64,000 nt of DNA from Phycisphaerae bacterium (lineage in GTDB: Bacteria; Planctomycetota; Phycisphaerae; UBA1845; Fen-1342), in NCBI GenBank assembly GCA_017999985.1, contig JAGNKU010000002.1, positions 310,001 through 374,000 on the forward strand. The letters are read 5' to 3'. The position numbers were made by a program, and so were the translations under genes. This document shows, one piece after another, positions 33,631 through 42,353 of this stretch (the stretch's first letter is position 1; the number at the start of each line of letters is the position of its first letter). The notes beneath the pieces were generated by a model. The model was not told where the DNA came from, searched no databases, and worked only from the letters and a program-made list of their open reading frames with translations.

Positions 33631-33784
33631 GTTCGGTAGCTCTCCATTTCGAACCCGCTTTCGACGGATTGTAGGCCGCCCGAAGCGCCAGGCCCGGCGC
33701 CGCACGCGATTTCCCACGTGCGCGGCCGCGACCGACCCATGATGACCGCCGCCGAGCACCTTGCCAACCCCGGCCGGGCCGTGG

Positions 33785-33814
33785 TTCGCAACCGCGCTGC
33801 CCAGCCGCTATGAT
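33785..33814 (+). promoter_or_regulatory. Promoter of the small membrane protein
   Basis: TTCGCA (33785-33790) and TATGAT (33809-33814) with 18 bases between them, 33 bases before the ATG at 33847. GGAG precedes the start codon. Confidence 0.45.
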
Positions 33815-33846
33815 GCCTACTAGACCGTCCGCCTGGAGTCCCGCGC

Positions 33847-34104
33847 ATGCGTTTCATGTTTTCCCACGAAGGCCCCGGCCACATCTGGCTGGCACCGATG
33901 ACGCTCGGCGTGCTCCTGATCGCGCTGGGCGTGCTGCTCTGGGCCATGCCCCGGTTGCTGGAGTTCGTTGTCGCCGGGATCTTCGTCCTCGCGGGTTGCG
34001 GCCTTATCGGCGCAGGCTGGCGGATGCGGCGGCAGGTCAGCTACCGGCGCATGGACAGCCCCTGGCAGATTCACGAGCCCCCCGACGACCAGTTCCACGC
34101 CTGA
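33847..34104 (+). CDS. Small two-helix membrane protein
   Basis: 85 residues. Two hydrophobic segments (MTLGVLLIALGVLLWAMP, then FVVAGIFVLAGCGLIGAGW) with a short loop, and a charged C-terminal tail. GGAG lies 11 bases before the ATG and a promoter-like pair is upstream. No family is recognised; from its size and topology it resembles the small DUF-type membrane proteins often found singly in planctomycetes. It stands alone between two oppositely oriented genes. Confidence 0.65.
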   Translation: MRFMFSHEGPGHIWLAPMTLGVLLIALGVLLWAMPRLLEFVVAGIFVLAGCGLIGAGWRMRRQVSYRRMDSPWQIHEPPDDQFHA

Positions 34105-34158
34105 CGGTACGCCGCCACCCCGCCCGTCAAGACCGGGGGCGGGACCATGAAGGCGCCG

Positions 34159-34356
34159 CTACAGCGACGTGTTCGCCTCTTGCGCAACGTTGATCAACGC
34201 GCGCAGCACGGATGCGAACAGGCTCTGTGACGTCGTGATGATGCCGTTCTCAATGGTGGCCTGAAGCGTCGGATCGCAGCCGGCAAGAAACAGCAACAAG
34301 CCAGCCACGGCGGTTACCAGCCACCCATTGCGGTTCGTCCGGGGTTTGCCCAACAT
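34159..34356 (-). CDS. Very small lipoprotein (65 residues)
   Basis: The start at ATG 34356 follows GAGGAG. The signal ends LLLFLAGC (Cys27), leaving a mature peptide of only about 39 residues (starting DPTLQATIENGIITTS), predicted to form one amphipathic helix (SLFASVLRALINVAQEA). No family is recognised. The strong ribosome site and the textbook lipobox make it a probable real gene despite its size. It lies just downstream of the Xer recombinase on the same strand, 136 bases away. Confidence 0.65.
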   Translation of the reverse strand: MLGKPRTNRNGWLVTAVAGLLLFLAGCDPTLQATIENGIITTSQSLFASVLRALINVAQEANTSL

Positions 34357-34491
34357 GCTTGCTCCTCGTGGCGTCCGTACTGCCGCCCAGTGCATCGTAC
34401 AAGGTTCCCAGCCGTCCGACCACCTCGGCCGCACGCCCGGCCAGCGCTTACAGACTGTTACCCGCGTGGCAGTCAGCGGTTGCAGCCGCCG

Positions 34492-35565
34492 TCAGGAGCC
34501 GAACTCGCCCCCGGGCGGGCTCGTTCCCGCCTTGCGCCCCAGCTCGTCCGCACCCCGCGGATGGCAGCGGGCATGGATTTCCTGCAATCTCCGGGTTTGC
34601 ACGTGCGTGTAGATTTCGGTCGTGCTGATGCTGGCGTGGCCGAGCAATTCCTGCACGACGCGCAAATCCGCCCCGCCCTCCAGCAAATGCGTCGCGAAGC
34701 TGTGCCGCAGCGTGTGCGGGCTGACCTTGCCGACGATCCCCTGCCGCTTGGCCTCCCGGCGGACGAGGAGCCACACTGCCGTCCGCTCCATGGCGCCGCC
34801 GGTGCGCGAGAGAAACAGCGGCAACGCGGCCGTCGCCGACTTTGACAGCGGTGTCTTCCAGCGCCCGCGTTCCTGGCCAGCAGCGATCAACTTCGGGCGC
34901 AGGTCGGCGAGGTAACGCTCCAGCGCCTCGCGCGCCTTGCTGCCGATCGGCGCGACGCGCTCCTTGCGTCCCTTGCCCATGCACCGCAGGTACGCCCCGT
35001 CGAGATTGACGTCGCCCTCGCGCAGTCCGCAGAGCTCGCTCACGCGCAGGCCTGATGCGTAGAACAACTCCAGGATCGCCCGGTCGCGCAAGCCCAGCGG
35101 GCTTTCCGGGTCCGGCGACGTCACCAAGTCCACCGTGCGATCCAGGCTCAACGTCTCCGGCAGACGCTGCCAGCGCTTCGGCAGCTCGATCAGCGACGTG
35201 CGGTCCTCCGCGACCTGGTGCGTCAGGTGCAGCCACCGCAGCCACATGCGCAACGCGACCACCCGCCGGGCGAGCGTCGTCTCCTTGTGCCCCAGCTCGC
35301 TCTGCTCGACGAGGTATTCCTGAACTAGCTCCGGGGTCAGTCTCGCCCAGTCGTCGATTTGCCGGCGGTGCAGGAATTCGCCGAAGCGCAGCAGGTCGCG
35401 GCGGTAGGCTTCGACGGTGTTCGCGGACAGGCCGAGTTCGACGTTCTGGTAGACGCGGAAGCCGTCGAGCGCGTGGGCGAAGGCCGCCGAGCAGATCGGC
35501 GTCTCTCCCCGGCGGCGGTGATTGGCTGGATGGGAACCGGCGTCCACGACTGGCCTCGCTTCCAT
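34492..35565 (-). CDS. Tyrosine recombinase, XerC/XerD type
   Basis: 357 residues from ATG 35565; no ribosome site is obvious and the frame stays open to 35820, but the upstream part translates intergenic repeats. The N-terminal SAM-like core-binding domain (FAHALDGFRVYQNVELGLSA, NTVEAYRRDLLRFGEFL) and the catalytic domain are complete. The catalytic set is visible: Arg in ASGLRVSELCGL, Lys in GKGRKERVAPIG, HTLRHSFATHLL (HxxR), LLGHASISTTEIYTHV (His and the Tyr nucleophile). The length is slightly above XerD because of an N-terminal extension and a C-terminal Gly/Pro tail. Chromosome dimer resolution at dif is the family role. I see no integron, phage or transposon context, so I do not call it a mobile-element integrase. 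Confidence 0.88.
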   Translation of the reverse strand: MEARPVVDAGSHPANHRRRGETPICSAAFAHALDGFRVYQNVELGLSANTVEAYRRDLLRFGEFLHRRQIDDWARLTPELVQEYLVEQSELGHKETTLARRVVALRMWLRWLHLTHQVAEDRTSLIELPKRWQRLPETLSLDRTVDLVTSPDPESPLGLRDRAILELFYASGLRVSELCGLREGDVNLDGAYLRCMGKGRKERVAPIGSKAREALERYLADLRPKLIAAGQERGRWKTPLSKSATAALPLFLSRTGGAMERTAVWLLVRREAKRQGIVGKVSPHTLRHSFATHLLEGGADLRVVQELLGHASISTTEIYTHVQTRRLQEIHARCHPRGADELGRKAGTSPPGGEFGS

Positions 35566-35616
35566 GCGAGCGGGTATTCGCGTTCCACGCGCCGCGCAGT
35601 GTATCCGGCCCGGCGG

Positions 35617-35712
35617 GGGCGAGCAAAGCTCCAACCCGGGAGGGCGAAGCCCAGATTGGGGAGGGCGAAGCTCCTGCTGAGCCGGGGGAGAGCCAAGCTC
35701 CTGCTTTGCTGC
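35617..35712. repeat. Degenerate tandem repeat, about 4 units of 22-27 bp
   Basis: Four imperfect units with the core GGGAGGGCGAAGC(TC)CTGCTGAGCC run from 35617 to 35712, including CAAAGCTCCAACCC, GCGAAGCCCAGATTGGGG, GCGAAGCTCCTGCTGAGCC and GCCAAGCTCCTGCTTTGC. Read on the minus strand in frame with the recombinase they give QELGSPP/QELRPP-like peptides. The same base vocabulary occurs at 5046-5100. Such arrays are, as I recall, frequent in planctomycete intergenic DNA. Confidence 0.6.
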
Positions 35713-35820
35713 CCGTGACACCGGCGTCTCGCCGACGCATTCTCCGCATAAGACCGGGCTTCTGGTGCTGCCCGCCCAAGGGTGCCAAGCGGTTTTTTTC
35801 GCGCGTCCTATTTCGCACAC

Positions 35821-36200
35821 TTCGTTATTGGGACGTTGAAGCGGTCAGCGTTCAGCACTCGGCGATCAGCCAGACGCGCGTCCGCAGCTCCGAGTTTAGA
35901 ATAACCGCCGAGGACGCAGAGGTCGTGAAGGAGTACTAGGATTGCTAGATTCTGGCGGCCTGGGCGTGGGAAAGTGGACACGTGGGGAAAAGGGAAAGCG
36001 GGCGGCGGAGCACGGTCCGAGCCGCGAACGGCAGTGAGCGAACGTTCGGCACGCCGTCGCGTACGCGAATGCCGTCGCAACATGGTTCTGGCCCACGGCT
36101 TGCGGCTTGTGCCTCACGGCTCAGTGGCCACGGATTGACACAGACAGCCACGGATCAGAAGCGGATGTTGAGGAGAACGCGGGCGGGTAAAGTAGAGCGT
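35821..36200. other. Intergenic stretch made of short repeat-like pieces
   Basis: 380 bases without a convincing gene. They contain TCAGCGTTCAGCACTCGGCG-type heptamer-like text (35846 onward), a CCGCCGAGGACGCAGAGGTC piece (35909 onward) and a CCACGGATTGACACAGACAG piece followed by another CCACGGAT (36129-36155). All three resemble phrases I remember as recurrent in planctomycete intergenic DNA. Short open frames here lack ribosome sites and conserved motifs. Confidence 0.45.
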
Positions 36201-36635
36201 ATGGCGGAGAGCGAGTACAAGCACTGCCTGCGCTGCGGGTACATCCTGGATCACCTGCCCGCGCCGCGCTGCCCGGAATGCGGCCTGGAATTCGATCCGA
36301 ATCAACCGGAAACGTACAGGTGTCCACAGCCCCGCCAGTCCGCGCGGCCATATTTCATCGTGGCGTGCACCGGCGGTTTGATGCTGTTGGCTGCGTATTT
36401 CGTCACGCGCATATCGGAATACAGCTGGGCGTGGGTTCCAGACTGGGTCGCCTGGACCCTCTACTTGGTGCCGGTTGTCGGTTGGGTCCTGTTGTGGTGG
36501 ATATTCCTCCGCGGCGTATATCTCCTCTTTCAACGTCAGCGATTCCGCAGGTTCGGCCTGTTCATAGTAGCGCTGGTGATCAGCGCCATCGGCGGTCCTG
36601 GAACGTGCTTGCTCACCGCGTTGGGCGGGCCGTGA
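36201..36635 (+). CDS. Zinc-ribbon membrane protein
   Basis: 144 residues from ATG 36201. The N-terminal zinc ribbon is HCLRCGYILDHLP...RCPECGLEF, with four Cys in CxxC-x(n)-CxxC spacing. Three hydrophobic segments follow (YFIVACTGGLMLLAAYFV, WTLYLVPVVGWVLLWWIFL, FGLFIVALVISAIGGPGTC). Proteins with a CxxCGYxL...CPECG head and a membrane tail are abundant in Planctomycetota and have no settled function. An in-frame extension to 35982 crosses repeat-like DNA and is unlikely to be coding. Confidence 0.75.
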   Translation: MAESEYKHCLRCGYILDHLPAPRCPECGLEFDPNQPETYRCPQPRQSARPYFIVACTGGLMLLAAYFVTRISEYSWAWVPDWVAWTLYLVPVVGWVLLWWIFLRGVYLLFQRQRFRRFGLFIVALVISAIGGPGTCLLTALGGP

Positions 36636-36977
36636 GGCCCGTGGCAAAGCCGCGAAGGGGGCGAGAAATGGCGGGACGATAGGAGACAGAAGAGCGACGC
36701 AGCGACGGAGGGCACACAAGTCGAGCCCGAAGCGCGCGAGGGCCCCACGCCGGCGTCCCATCAGAGCCCCGAGCGCGAGCGAGCGGGCGCCGCGCAGCGC
36801 GATTCGAGCAGCGAGCGAACCGTGGGCGCTACGCCGGCGCAGTTCGGCCCGGCGCCCCGTTGGGGCTTATGGGAATCATGCGGGCGAACGGGCTGCGGTC
36901 CCCAGGGTTGCACCCTGGGCTACAGCCGCGCGCCCCTGCGGGGCGATACACGCGGGTCCGGTGGAGCGTGACTGGGG
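36636..36977. other. Intergenic stretch with palindromes and a dispersed repeat
   Basis: 342 bases with no credible gene. CCCAGGG-TTGCA-CCCTGGG (36902-36920) is a perfect 7-bp inverted repeat, followed by GCGCCCCTGCGGGGCG. CCCCGTTGGGGC (36851 onward) is a further small hairpin. The piece 36757-36800 is repeated near 57280. Nothing indicates an RNA gene. The block could end transcription of the two convergent genes around it. Confidence 0.5.
36757..36800. repeat. Dispersed repeat copy 1 (CCCATCAGAGCCCCGAGC type)
   Basis: About 44 bases beginning CCCATCAGAGCCCCGAGC and ending GCCGCGCAGCGC. A second copy at 57280-57322 has the same start and end with a few substitutions and one indel. Confidence 0.6.
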
Positions 36978-38258
36978 CTAACCGCGCGGGTCTACCACGC
37001 GCCCCAGGAACAGAATTGTCCCGGTCTGCGTGTCGCGGATGACGAACAGAAACGGGCGATCGATCTTCAGTTCCAGGACGCCACGGGGCTCCTCCGATTT
37101 CGCCTCGGGCAACGCTGTCGCCGCCGCTGCCTCCGTGCCCTCCTCATCCACCCGCACGAACGCCTCATGCAACGCCGCGCCGATCCAGAGGTTCTGCGGG
37201 CTCATGCCGGTGAAGTCCGCGCAGGCGGGATCGAACGCCGCCGGCATGCCCAGCGTGCTGAGCGCGTCATTCAGACGGAATTTTGCGCGGACGGTCCACT
37301 TGGGCACGCTCAGCCGGAGCGCTTTCTGCTTCAACTGGTCAACCAGACTCTGGATCGCGTTGGGCGTGAGGCGCTGCTCAAAGGAGGTGAACTGGCCCGC
37401 GTCGGGCACGAGCAGCAACATGGCCAGCGACGACCGGGCGTAAAGCAGCTCGACGGCCTGCACAGCGTCCCCGGCCGCGTGGCGGAATGTCGCGGTTTGC
37501 GACATGGTGGGCACGGAGACTTCACTGCCGTCCAGCGGCTTGAAGGGCTGGGCGCGCGTCGCGCCTTTCGCAAACGGCAAGTTCCATTTCGCCTTGAAGT
37601 AGATGGCGTTAGCCAGCGTCAGCGACGCCGCGCGCACATCGGCGGGCGACACGAGGTTCTGAATGCGCTTTTCCGTCCGCTGGCTGATCCAGTCGTTGAT
37701 GGCCTGGGCCGCGGCGTCTGCCTGGCGGAAGTCCAGCAGCCGCACGCCGGCCCCATAGTCGCGGGCCAACGATTCGAGAAACGGAGCCTCGAACGAGTCA
37801 CCTTCCTGGGCAAAGAGCTGGTTGACGATGTCCAGTCGCGGAGGCTTCGGTCTCGGGTCGCCGGGCTCCACGCCAGGGGGAGTCGCCAGCAAGCGCTGCA
37901 CGAGCGTGTTCATCGCCGCGTGCGGGTCTTCGGCCGGCAAATGCAGCGTGCGCTGCATCTGAGTCGCCGTTTCGCCGCGCGCCCCGGCGTACGTCATCGC
38001 CAGCGCGACCGAGATGCTCAGCGGCGAGACGGCCAGGTTGCCCGGCTGGCCGCGTACCTGGGCGTAAAGCTCCAGCCCGAATGCGGTGTTGCCCTGCGCA
38101 AGCTCCTGGAGAGCGGGCCTGCCGACCTCCGGCGCCGCCCGCGGTACATCGGCCTTGACCAGCTTGCCCGGAGGCTCGGCCGTCACAGCCGCGGAGCAGC
38201 CGCAAAAGGCAACCGTCAGCCCGAAGAACGTCACAACGGGACTTCTACGCGTGCTCAT
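36978..38258 (-). CDS. Serpin (serine protease inhibitor family), secreted
   Basis: 426 residues, the normal serpin length plus a signal (VVTFFGLTVAFCGC, possibly lipid-anchored at Cys21). Diagnostic stretches: NTAFGLELYAQVRG (helix A), NLAVSPLSISVALAMTYAGA, TLANAIYFKAKWNLPFAKG, VPKWTVRAKFRLNDAL, LHEAFVRVDEEGTEAAAATA and the C-terminal FLFVIRDTQTGTILFLGRVV. The hinge EEGTEAAAAT fits the consensus of inhibitory serpins, so it is probably a working protease trap. Counting from the hinge puts the scissile bond in the PEAKSEE region, so Lys or Ser are P1 candidates. Cellular target unknown. Serpins are sporadic in bacteria. Confidence 0.9.
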   Translation of the reverse strand: MSTRRSPVVTFFGLTVAFCGCSAAVTAEPPGKLVKADVPRAAPEVGRPALQELAQGNTAFGLELYAQVRGQPGNLAVSPLSISVALAMTYAGARGETATQMQRTLHLPAEDPHAAMNTLVQRLLATPPGVEPGDPRPKPPRLDIVNQLFAQEGDSFEAPFLESLARDYGAGVRLLDFRQADAAAQAINDWISQRTEKRIQNLVSPADVRAASLTLANAIYFKAKWNLPFAKGATRAQPFKPLDGSEVSVPTMSQTATFRHAAGDAVQAVELLYARSSLAMLLLVPDAGQFTSFEQRLTPNAIQSLVDQLKQKALRLSVPKWTVRAKFRLNDALSTLGMPAAFDPACADFTGMSPQNLWIGAALHEAFVRVDEEGTEAAAATALPEAKSEEPRGVLELKIDRPFLFVIRDTQTGTILFLGRVVDPRG

Positions 38259-38539
38259 GGCTCATCTCCCGACCCAAGCCCCTGTCTCCCGTGAGAATCA
38301 CCGCGTCGGAGCGATCGACGTCTCTCGTTTGGTCTTGCGCGGCTTTATGGCGGATCTTTGTGAAGCCATTCTACTGCACCCCGGGAGTAGGTACACGTCG
38401 CAGGATTCCTTCTGTCTGCGCGCATCCGTGCCCTGCCGTGCGCGGCGTCGCCGCGCTGCGCGGAGTTGTTCGCTGCCGCTGTGCACTCACAGGTGCTTTG
38501 GGTCGCCGGGGGACGATTCCGCGCCTATGCTATGCTGCT

Positions 38540-39799
38540 ATGTCAGTTTTGGCGGCGATATCCATCTTCCGACTCATCGTGTTCGGCCTGCCCGTGCTCG
38601 CCGTCATCTGGTGGTTCTGGGCGGATCGGCGGCTGCGGCGGCTGCCCCGCGGTGGACGCTGGCGCATCGCTCTGGCGGCCTTTGTCGGCGGCAACCTCGT
38701 GGTGTATGCCTGGGTGATCCTCTCGCGGTTCACCGGGCACGGGGCCGCCATACCCGGCTTGCTGCTCGAAATCTGCTACCTCTGGCACCTGCTGATCCTG
38801 CCGCTCACGATCATCGTGCTGACCGGCGGCACCGCGCTCGGCGCCGCCGTGCGCGGCGGCGCGTGGCTGCGGCGGTCGCTGCGCGCGCGGCGTATGCCGA
38901 ACGTCGGGGCCGAAATCGCTGACGATCCCGCCGATCGGCCGGCCGCCGAGGACAGGCCACCCCGCCCCACGCGGCGACAGATTCTGGTTGCCGGCCTGAC
39001 CGCCCTGCCAGTGCTGGCAACCGGAGCCGCGCAGGCGAAGGCCATGTCGCAGCTCAGCACGTTCCGAATCCGCCGACTGGATGTTGGGTTGCCGACGCTG
39101 CCGGCGGCGCTGGACGGGCTGACGATCGCACATTTGAGCGACCTGCACGTGGGCCGGTTCACGAACGGGCCGATTCTCGATGACGTCGTAACGCGCACGA
39201 ATGCCCTGGGCGCCGACCTGGTGCTGTTCACCGGCGATCTGATCGATCATGCCCTCGCCGACCTGCCCGCCGGTCTGGACGTGCTGCGCCGCATTGCGCC
39301 CGCCGAGCGGCTGTTCATGTGCGAGGGCAACCACGATTTGTTCGAGGGGCGCACCGAGTTTGAGGGACGCGTTCGCCGGGCGGGCGTGCCGCTGCTGGTG
39401 AACGAGGCCGCCATGCTGGAGATTCGCGGGGAGCGCGTACAGGTGCTCGGGCTGCGCTGGAGCGGATACGGAGGCTCCATCGACGACGACGTGGATCATC
39501 TGTTCGCGCTGCGGCAGCCGGATGCCTTCACCATTCTGCTCGCCCATCACCCGCACGCGTTCGACCGGGCGGCGGCGGCCGGCATCCCGCTGACACTCGC
39601 CGGCCACACGCACGGCGGACAGCTCATGCTGACCAGCGACATCGGCGCGGGGCCGGTCCTATTCAAGTACTGGTCCGGGCTGTATCGCCAGGGGGCGGCG
39701 GCACTCGTCGTGTCGAACGGCGTGGGGAACTGGTTCCCGCTGCGCGTCAATGCGCCGGCGGAAATACTGCACCTGAGGCTGCGCAGCCGTAAGCCGTGA
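38540..39799 (+). CDS. Membrane-anchored metallophosphoesterase (YkuE/YaeI-like)
   Basis: 419 residues from ATG 38540. The N-terminal part has three or four membrane segments (FRLIVFGLPVLAVIWWFW, IALAAFVGGNLVVYAWVIL, ICYLWHLLILPLTIIVLTGG), then an Arg-rich Tat-like segment PTRRQILVAGLTALPVLATG. The calcineurin-type active site is complete: HLSDLHVGRF (D-x-H), LFTGDLIDHAL (GD), CEGNHDLFEG (GNHD), LLAHHPHAF (H), LAGHTHGGQL (GHTH). It binds two metals. YaeI and YkuE act on phosphodiesters such as UDP-diacylglucosamine-type lipids or wall components, but the substrate here is open. The longer frame from 38291 lacks a membrane or ribosome signal. Confidence 0.85.
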   Translation: MSVLAAISIFRLIVFGLPVLAVIWWFWADRRLRRLPRGGRWRIALAAFVGGNLVVYAWVILSRFTGHGAAIPGLLLEICYLWHLLILPLTIIVLTGGTALGAAVRGGAWLRRSLRARRMPNVGAEIADDPADRPAAEDRPPRPTRRQILVAGLTALPVLATGAAQAKAMSQLSTFRIRRLDVGLPTLPAALDGLTIAHLSDLHVGRFTNGPILDDVVTRTNALGADLVLFTGDLIDHALADLPAGLDVLRRIAPAERLFMCEGNHDLFEGRTEFEGRVRRAGVPLLVNEAAMLEIRGERVQVLGLRWSGYGGSIDDDVDHLFALRQPDAFTILLAHHPHAFDRAAAAGIPLTLAGHTHGGQLMLTSDIGAGPVLFKYWSGLYRQGAAALVVSNGVGNWFPLRVNAPAEILHLRLRSRKP

Positions 39800-39963
39800 G
39801 CCAGGCAGCACGAGCCATCAGCCGTCAGCCTTCAGCTACCGGAAATCCTGACATTGGCGAAACGGCGGTGGCACGAAGTCCGGCTTCGTAGCTGCGTGGC
39901 TTCGTCGCTCTCCACCTTCGTGTCTTTGCGCCTTGGTGGTGCTCTTGACCGCGGGGTCCGTGG
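39800..39963. repeat. Intergenic repeat-like text
   Basis: Seven-base-period text GCCATCAGCCGTCAGCCTTC (39819 onward) and a segment reading CTTCGTGTCTTTGCGCCTTG (39921 onward). Both are kinds of phrase that I recall in many planctomycete intergenic regions, and GGCTGACGGCT also occurs near 57744. Confidence 0.45.
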
Positions 39964-40725
39964 TCAGAATTTCGAGCCGGTAAAGTTGGGGGCGAGGTCT
40001 TCGTTGGTCGTCTGCGCGTTGCGGAATTCGACCTGCAGATCGCGATTCAGCACGTTGATGCCGCCGCGGTGCGGGCCGATGACCTGGCTGCCTTCCCACA
40101 CGATCAGGTCGCGTACGTACGTGCCGCGCAGGATGACGATCCGCTGGGCGTCCTCCGCCGGGTTGCCGGTCAGTTCCAGCTTCAGCTTGCACAGCATGCG
40201 GCCGTCGAGAAACCCGAAGTGCTCGCGGAAATACCAGTACGCCTTCGCATCCAGCACGATTCCGTTCGGCTGGTTCGCCGCCGCCGGGCGATACGTGTAG
40301 CGGTATGCACCGCCGTGACGCGGCCAGCCGGTCAACGCGGACGGGCACACGAAGACGCCCGGCTCCGCGCCGAGATACTTTGGCATCAGCACGTTTGGCA
40401 GCGACATGGGCCAATTCGTGCGGTCGAACGGATCGAGATCGGCGTCGCTCCATTGGCCGCTGCCGAAGCCGGGGACGTTATACGGGCTGCGCGGCGGGCG
40501 ACCGGTGCCGTTCGTCATGGGCGATTCGACGTACGGCACGCGGCCGTTCCACTCGGACCAGTATTCATAGATCGCCGTGCCGAGCTGGTAGAGGTGTGAG
40601 GCGCAGACGGTCGTCTTCGCCGCCGCCCGCGCCCGCCCGAGCGCGGGCAGGAGGATCGATATCAGGATCGCCAGGATGGCGACCACCACGAGCAGTTCGA
40701 TCAGCGTAAACGCACGCTTGCACAT
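39964..40725 (-). CDS. Type II secretion/pilin-like protein (planctomycete pseudopilin)
   Basis: 253 residues. The N-terminus CKRAFTLIELLVVVAILAIL is a class III (type IV pilin) signal with Phe after the cleavage point and Glu5. SILLPALGRARAAAKTTVC and a C-terminal globular domain follow, ending in a region with HRGGINVLNRD, close in style to the H-x-GG-NxxxxDG end of planctomycete DUF1559-type proteins. These are abundant in the phylum and thought to be secretion or surface components. It is preceded by a Pro-rich upstream region and by the dockerin protein gene on the same strand 84 bases away. Confidence 0.85.
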   Translation of the reverse strand: MCKRAFTLIELLVVVAILAILISILLPALGRARAAAKTTVCASHLYQLGTAIYEYWSEWNGRVPYVESPMTNGTGRPPRSPYNVPGFGSGQWSDADLDPFDRTNWPMSLPNVLMPKYLGAEPGVFVCPSALTGWPRHGGAYRYTYRPAAANQPNGIVLDAKAYWYFREHFGFLDGRMLCKLKLELTGNPAEDAQRIVILRGTYVRDLIVWEGSQVIGPHRGGINVLNRDLQVEFRNAQTTNEDLAPNFTGSKF

Positions 40726-40759
40726 CGTTCGGCCTCCGGCCGGAGTGGCCGGCGTTCTG

Positions 40760-40793
<34 letters not shown>

Positions 40794-40809
40794 ATCATCG
40801 GCGCGCCGA

Positions 40810-42219
40810 TTACGGTTGGCTTGTCAGCAGCAGCACGAAGGGGTTGATGTCACCGAAGTCCACCGCGTCGTCGCCATTCACGTCGTTTACACACGCGAAC
40901 GTGCAATCTTCGGACTGGATGCCGCTGGCTGCCCAGGCTGCTTCTCCTCCAGAGAGCGCCGCCACGAACGGATTGATATCGCCGAAGCCGAGCACGCCAT
41001 CGCAGTTGACGTCACCGTGCCGAAAACCACCGCACACCGACGCTGCTCCGATCAGCACGAGGTCATAGCCCACTGTGTCGGTGTACACGGGATCCATGCT
41101 GTTGTTGATGCCAAAGCCGGCCGACTCCAAGTAGACATAGCGATCTGCCATCGCCGGCACGCGCGGCAGGACCACGGCGTCGAGATACGCGCCGAGGTCG
41201 CCGCTGTAGTCGGTCAGCGGCAGGCCGCCGTTGCCATCCAGGTTGCCGTTGCCGGGGTTCATGTAGGTGTAGACGTCCGCGCCGACGCCGGCCGCGATCG
41301 TGGCCGTGCCGCTGCCAAGGCCGTTTGCCGTGTTGAACGTCTGGCCAATGTGCGCCGTATCCACCGCGGGCCACGCGGTCGGGCCGAGGCCCTGCCCGGC
41401 CAGCAGTGGGAATTCATCGCTCAGTGCGTCGCGCAGCACCAGCCATCCGCGCAGCGAACCCAGAAACTGCATCGTCCCGAGCACGTCCGGCGACGACGTG
41501 TACGGGTCAATCGAATCCTCCCACAGCTCGAACCCGAGGTCTTCCACGCGATACACGCCGGTGAGTGTGCCGCCGGTGCCCGCGAACGGCGTAAGCGTCC
41601 CGCTGCGCGTGTCGATGCCCGCGTTGATGGGCCCGGTCTTGGTGCCGTCCGCCTGCGTGCCGGCGATGGTCACGAGGATCGTGCAGATGTCCGGACCGAT
41701 GTTGGGACCGCCCTCGTTGCAGCCGGTCGCGTCGACGTCGGCCAGGGCGATCGTCTGCGCCGCCCGATCCGGCAGCAGTTCGATGAAACTGTCGGTCCCC
41801 GTAATCTCGGCCGGCGTCGCTGGCGGCATCGGAACCAGGCTGCGGGTTGCGTCGTTCGGATCGCCGTCGAGGTCCAGCAGCGGGCCGCCGAGGAACTCGA
41901 TGCCGAGAATCGGCACGCCGCCGGCATAGGGAATCGTTCCCCGGCGATAGAGCATACTGAGTGAGCCGAGGTGGTTCGGATCGTACATGGGGTAGGTGCC
42001 GGTCGCGCCGACGTACGGCACGAGCGGCCCGACATCGGCCGTCCCAGCGAGGCGGTCGCCGTCATAGACCGGCCCGGGAATGCCGCCCGGAATGCTGAGG
42101 TTGCGCTGGGGGCCGGGATAGTGCCGGGCGTCGGCGCCGACCAGCAGGTAGTATTTTTCCGCGTGCGCCGACCCACCGCAGGCCAGCGCGACGAGTACGG
42201 GTATCGTCAGACGAGTCAT
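40810..42219 (-). CDS. Secreted protein with dockerin-like C-terminus
   Basis: 469 residues. The signal peptide is MTRLTIPVLVALACGGSAHA. The main domain, about residues 20-395, is beta-rich and unassigned (KYYLLVGADARHYPGPQRN near the start, QFLGSLRGWLVLRDALSDE in the middle). The C-terminus carries two EF-hand-like halves, GDVNCDGVLGFGDINPFVAA and DVNGDDAVDFGDINPFVLLL, a dockerin-type tail as in the beta-helix protein at 14476. In these bacteria such tails probably mark surface or exported proteins rather than cellulosome subunits; I saw no cohesin in the window. Functional class unknown. Confidence 0.75.
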   Translation of the reverse strand: MTRLTIPVLVALACGGSAHAEKYYLLVGADARHYPGPQRNLSIPGGIPGPVYDGDRLAGTADVGPLVPYVGATGTYPMYDPNHLGSLSMLYRRGTIPYAGGVPILGIEFLGGPLLDLDGDPNDATRSLVPMPPATPAEITGTDSFIELLPDRAAQTIALADVDATGCNEGGPNIGPDICTILVTIAGTQADGTKTGPINAGIDTRSGTLTPFAGTGGTLTGVYRVEDLGFELWEDSIDPYTSSPDVLGTMQFLGSLRGWLVLRDALSDEFPLLAGQGLGPTAWPAVDTAHIGQTFNTANGLGSGTATIAAGVGADVYTYMNPGNGNLDGNGGLPLTDYSGDLGAYLDAVVLPRVPAMADRYVYLESAGFGINNSMDPVYTDTVGYDLVLIGAASVCGGFRHGDVNCDGVLGFGDINPFVAALSGGEAAWAASGIQSEDCTFACVNDVNGDDAVDFGDINPFVLLLTSQP

Positions 42220-42353
42220 CTTCAGTCAACCTCCGTTGTGGGAGACGTTGCCAGGCCGGGCGCACGCGCGCGTGCGACGCGAGCCGGCACGGACCATCGC
42301 CGCGGCGACGGCCAGTCAGGTGCCTGCGTGAACGAATGCTCCCCGTTGTGCGG

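Noticed and set aside
34492-35565. Xer gene read as part of a mobile element or integron
   Set aside because: No attachment sites, cassettes, phage genes or transposase are nearby; a housekeeping XerC/D reading is simpler.
34448-35818. A second recombinase-length frame on the minus strand
   Set aside because: It overlaps the Xer frame in another register and lacks the catalytic Arg, Lys, His and Tyr pattern.
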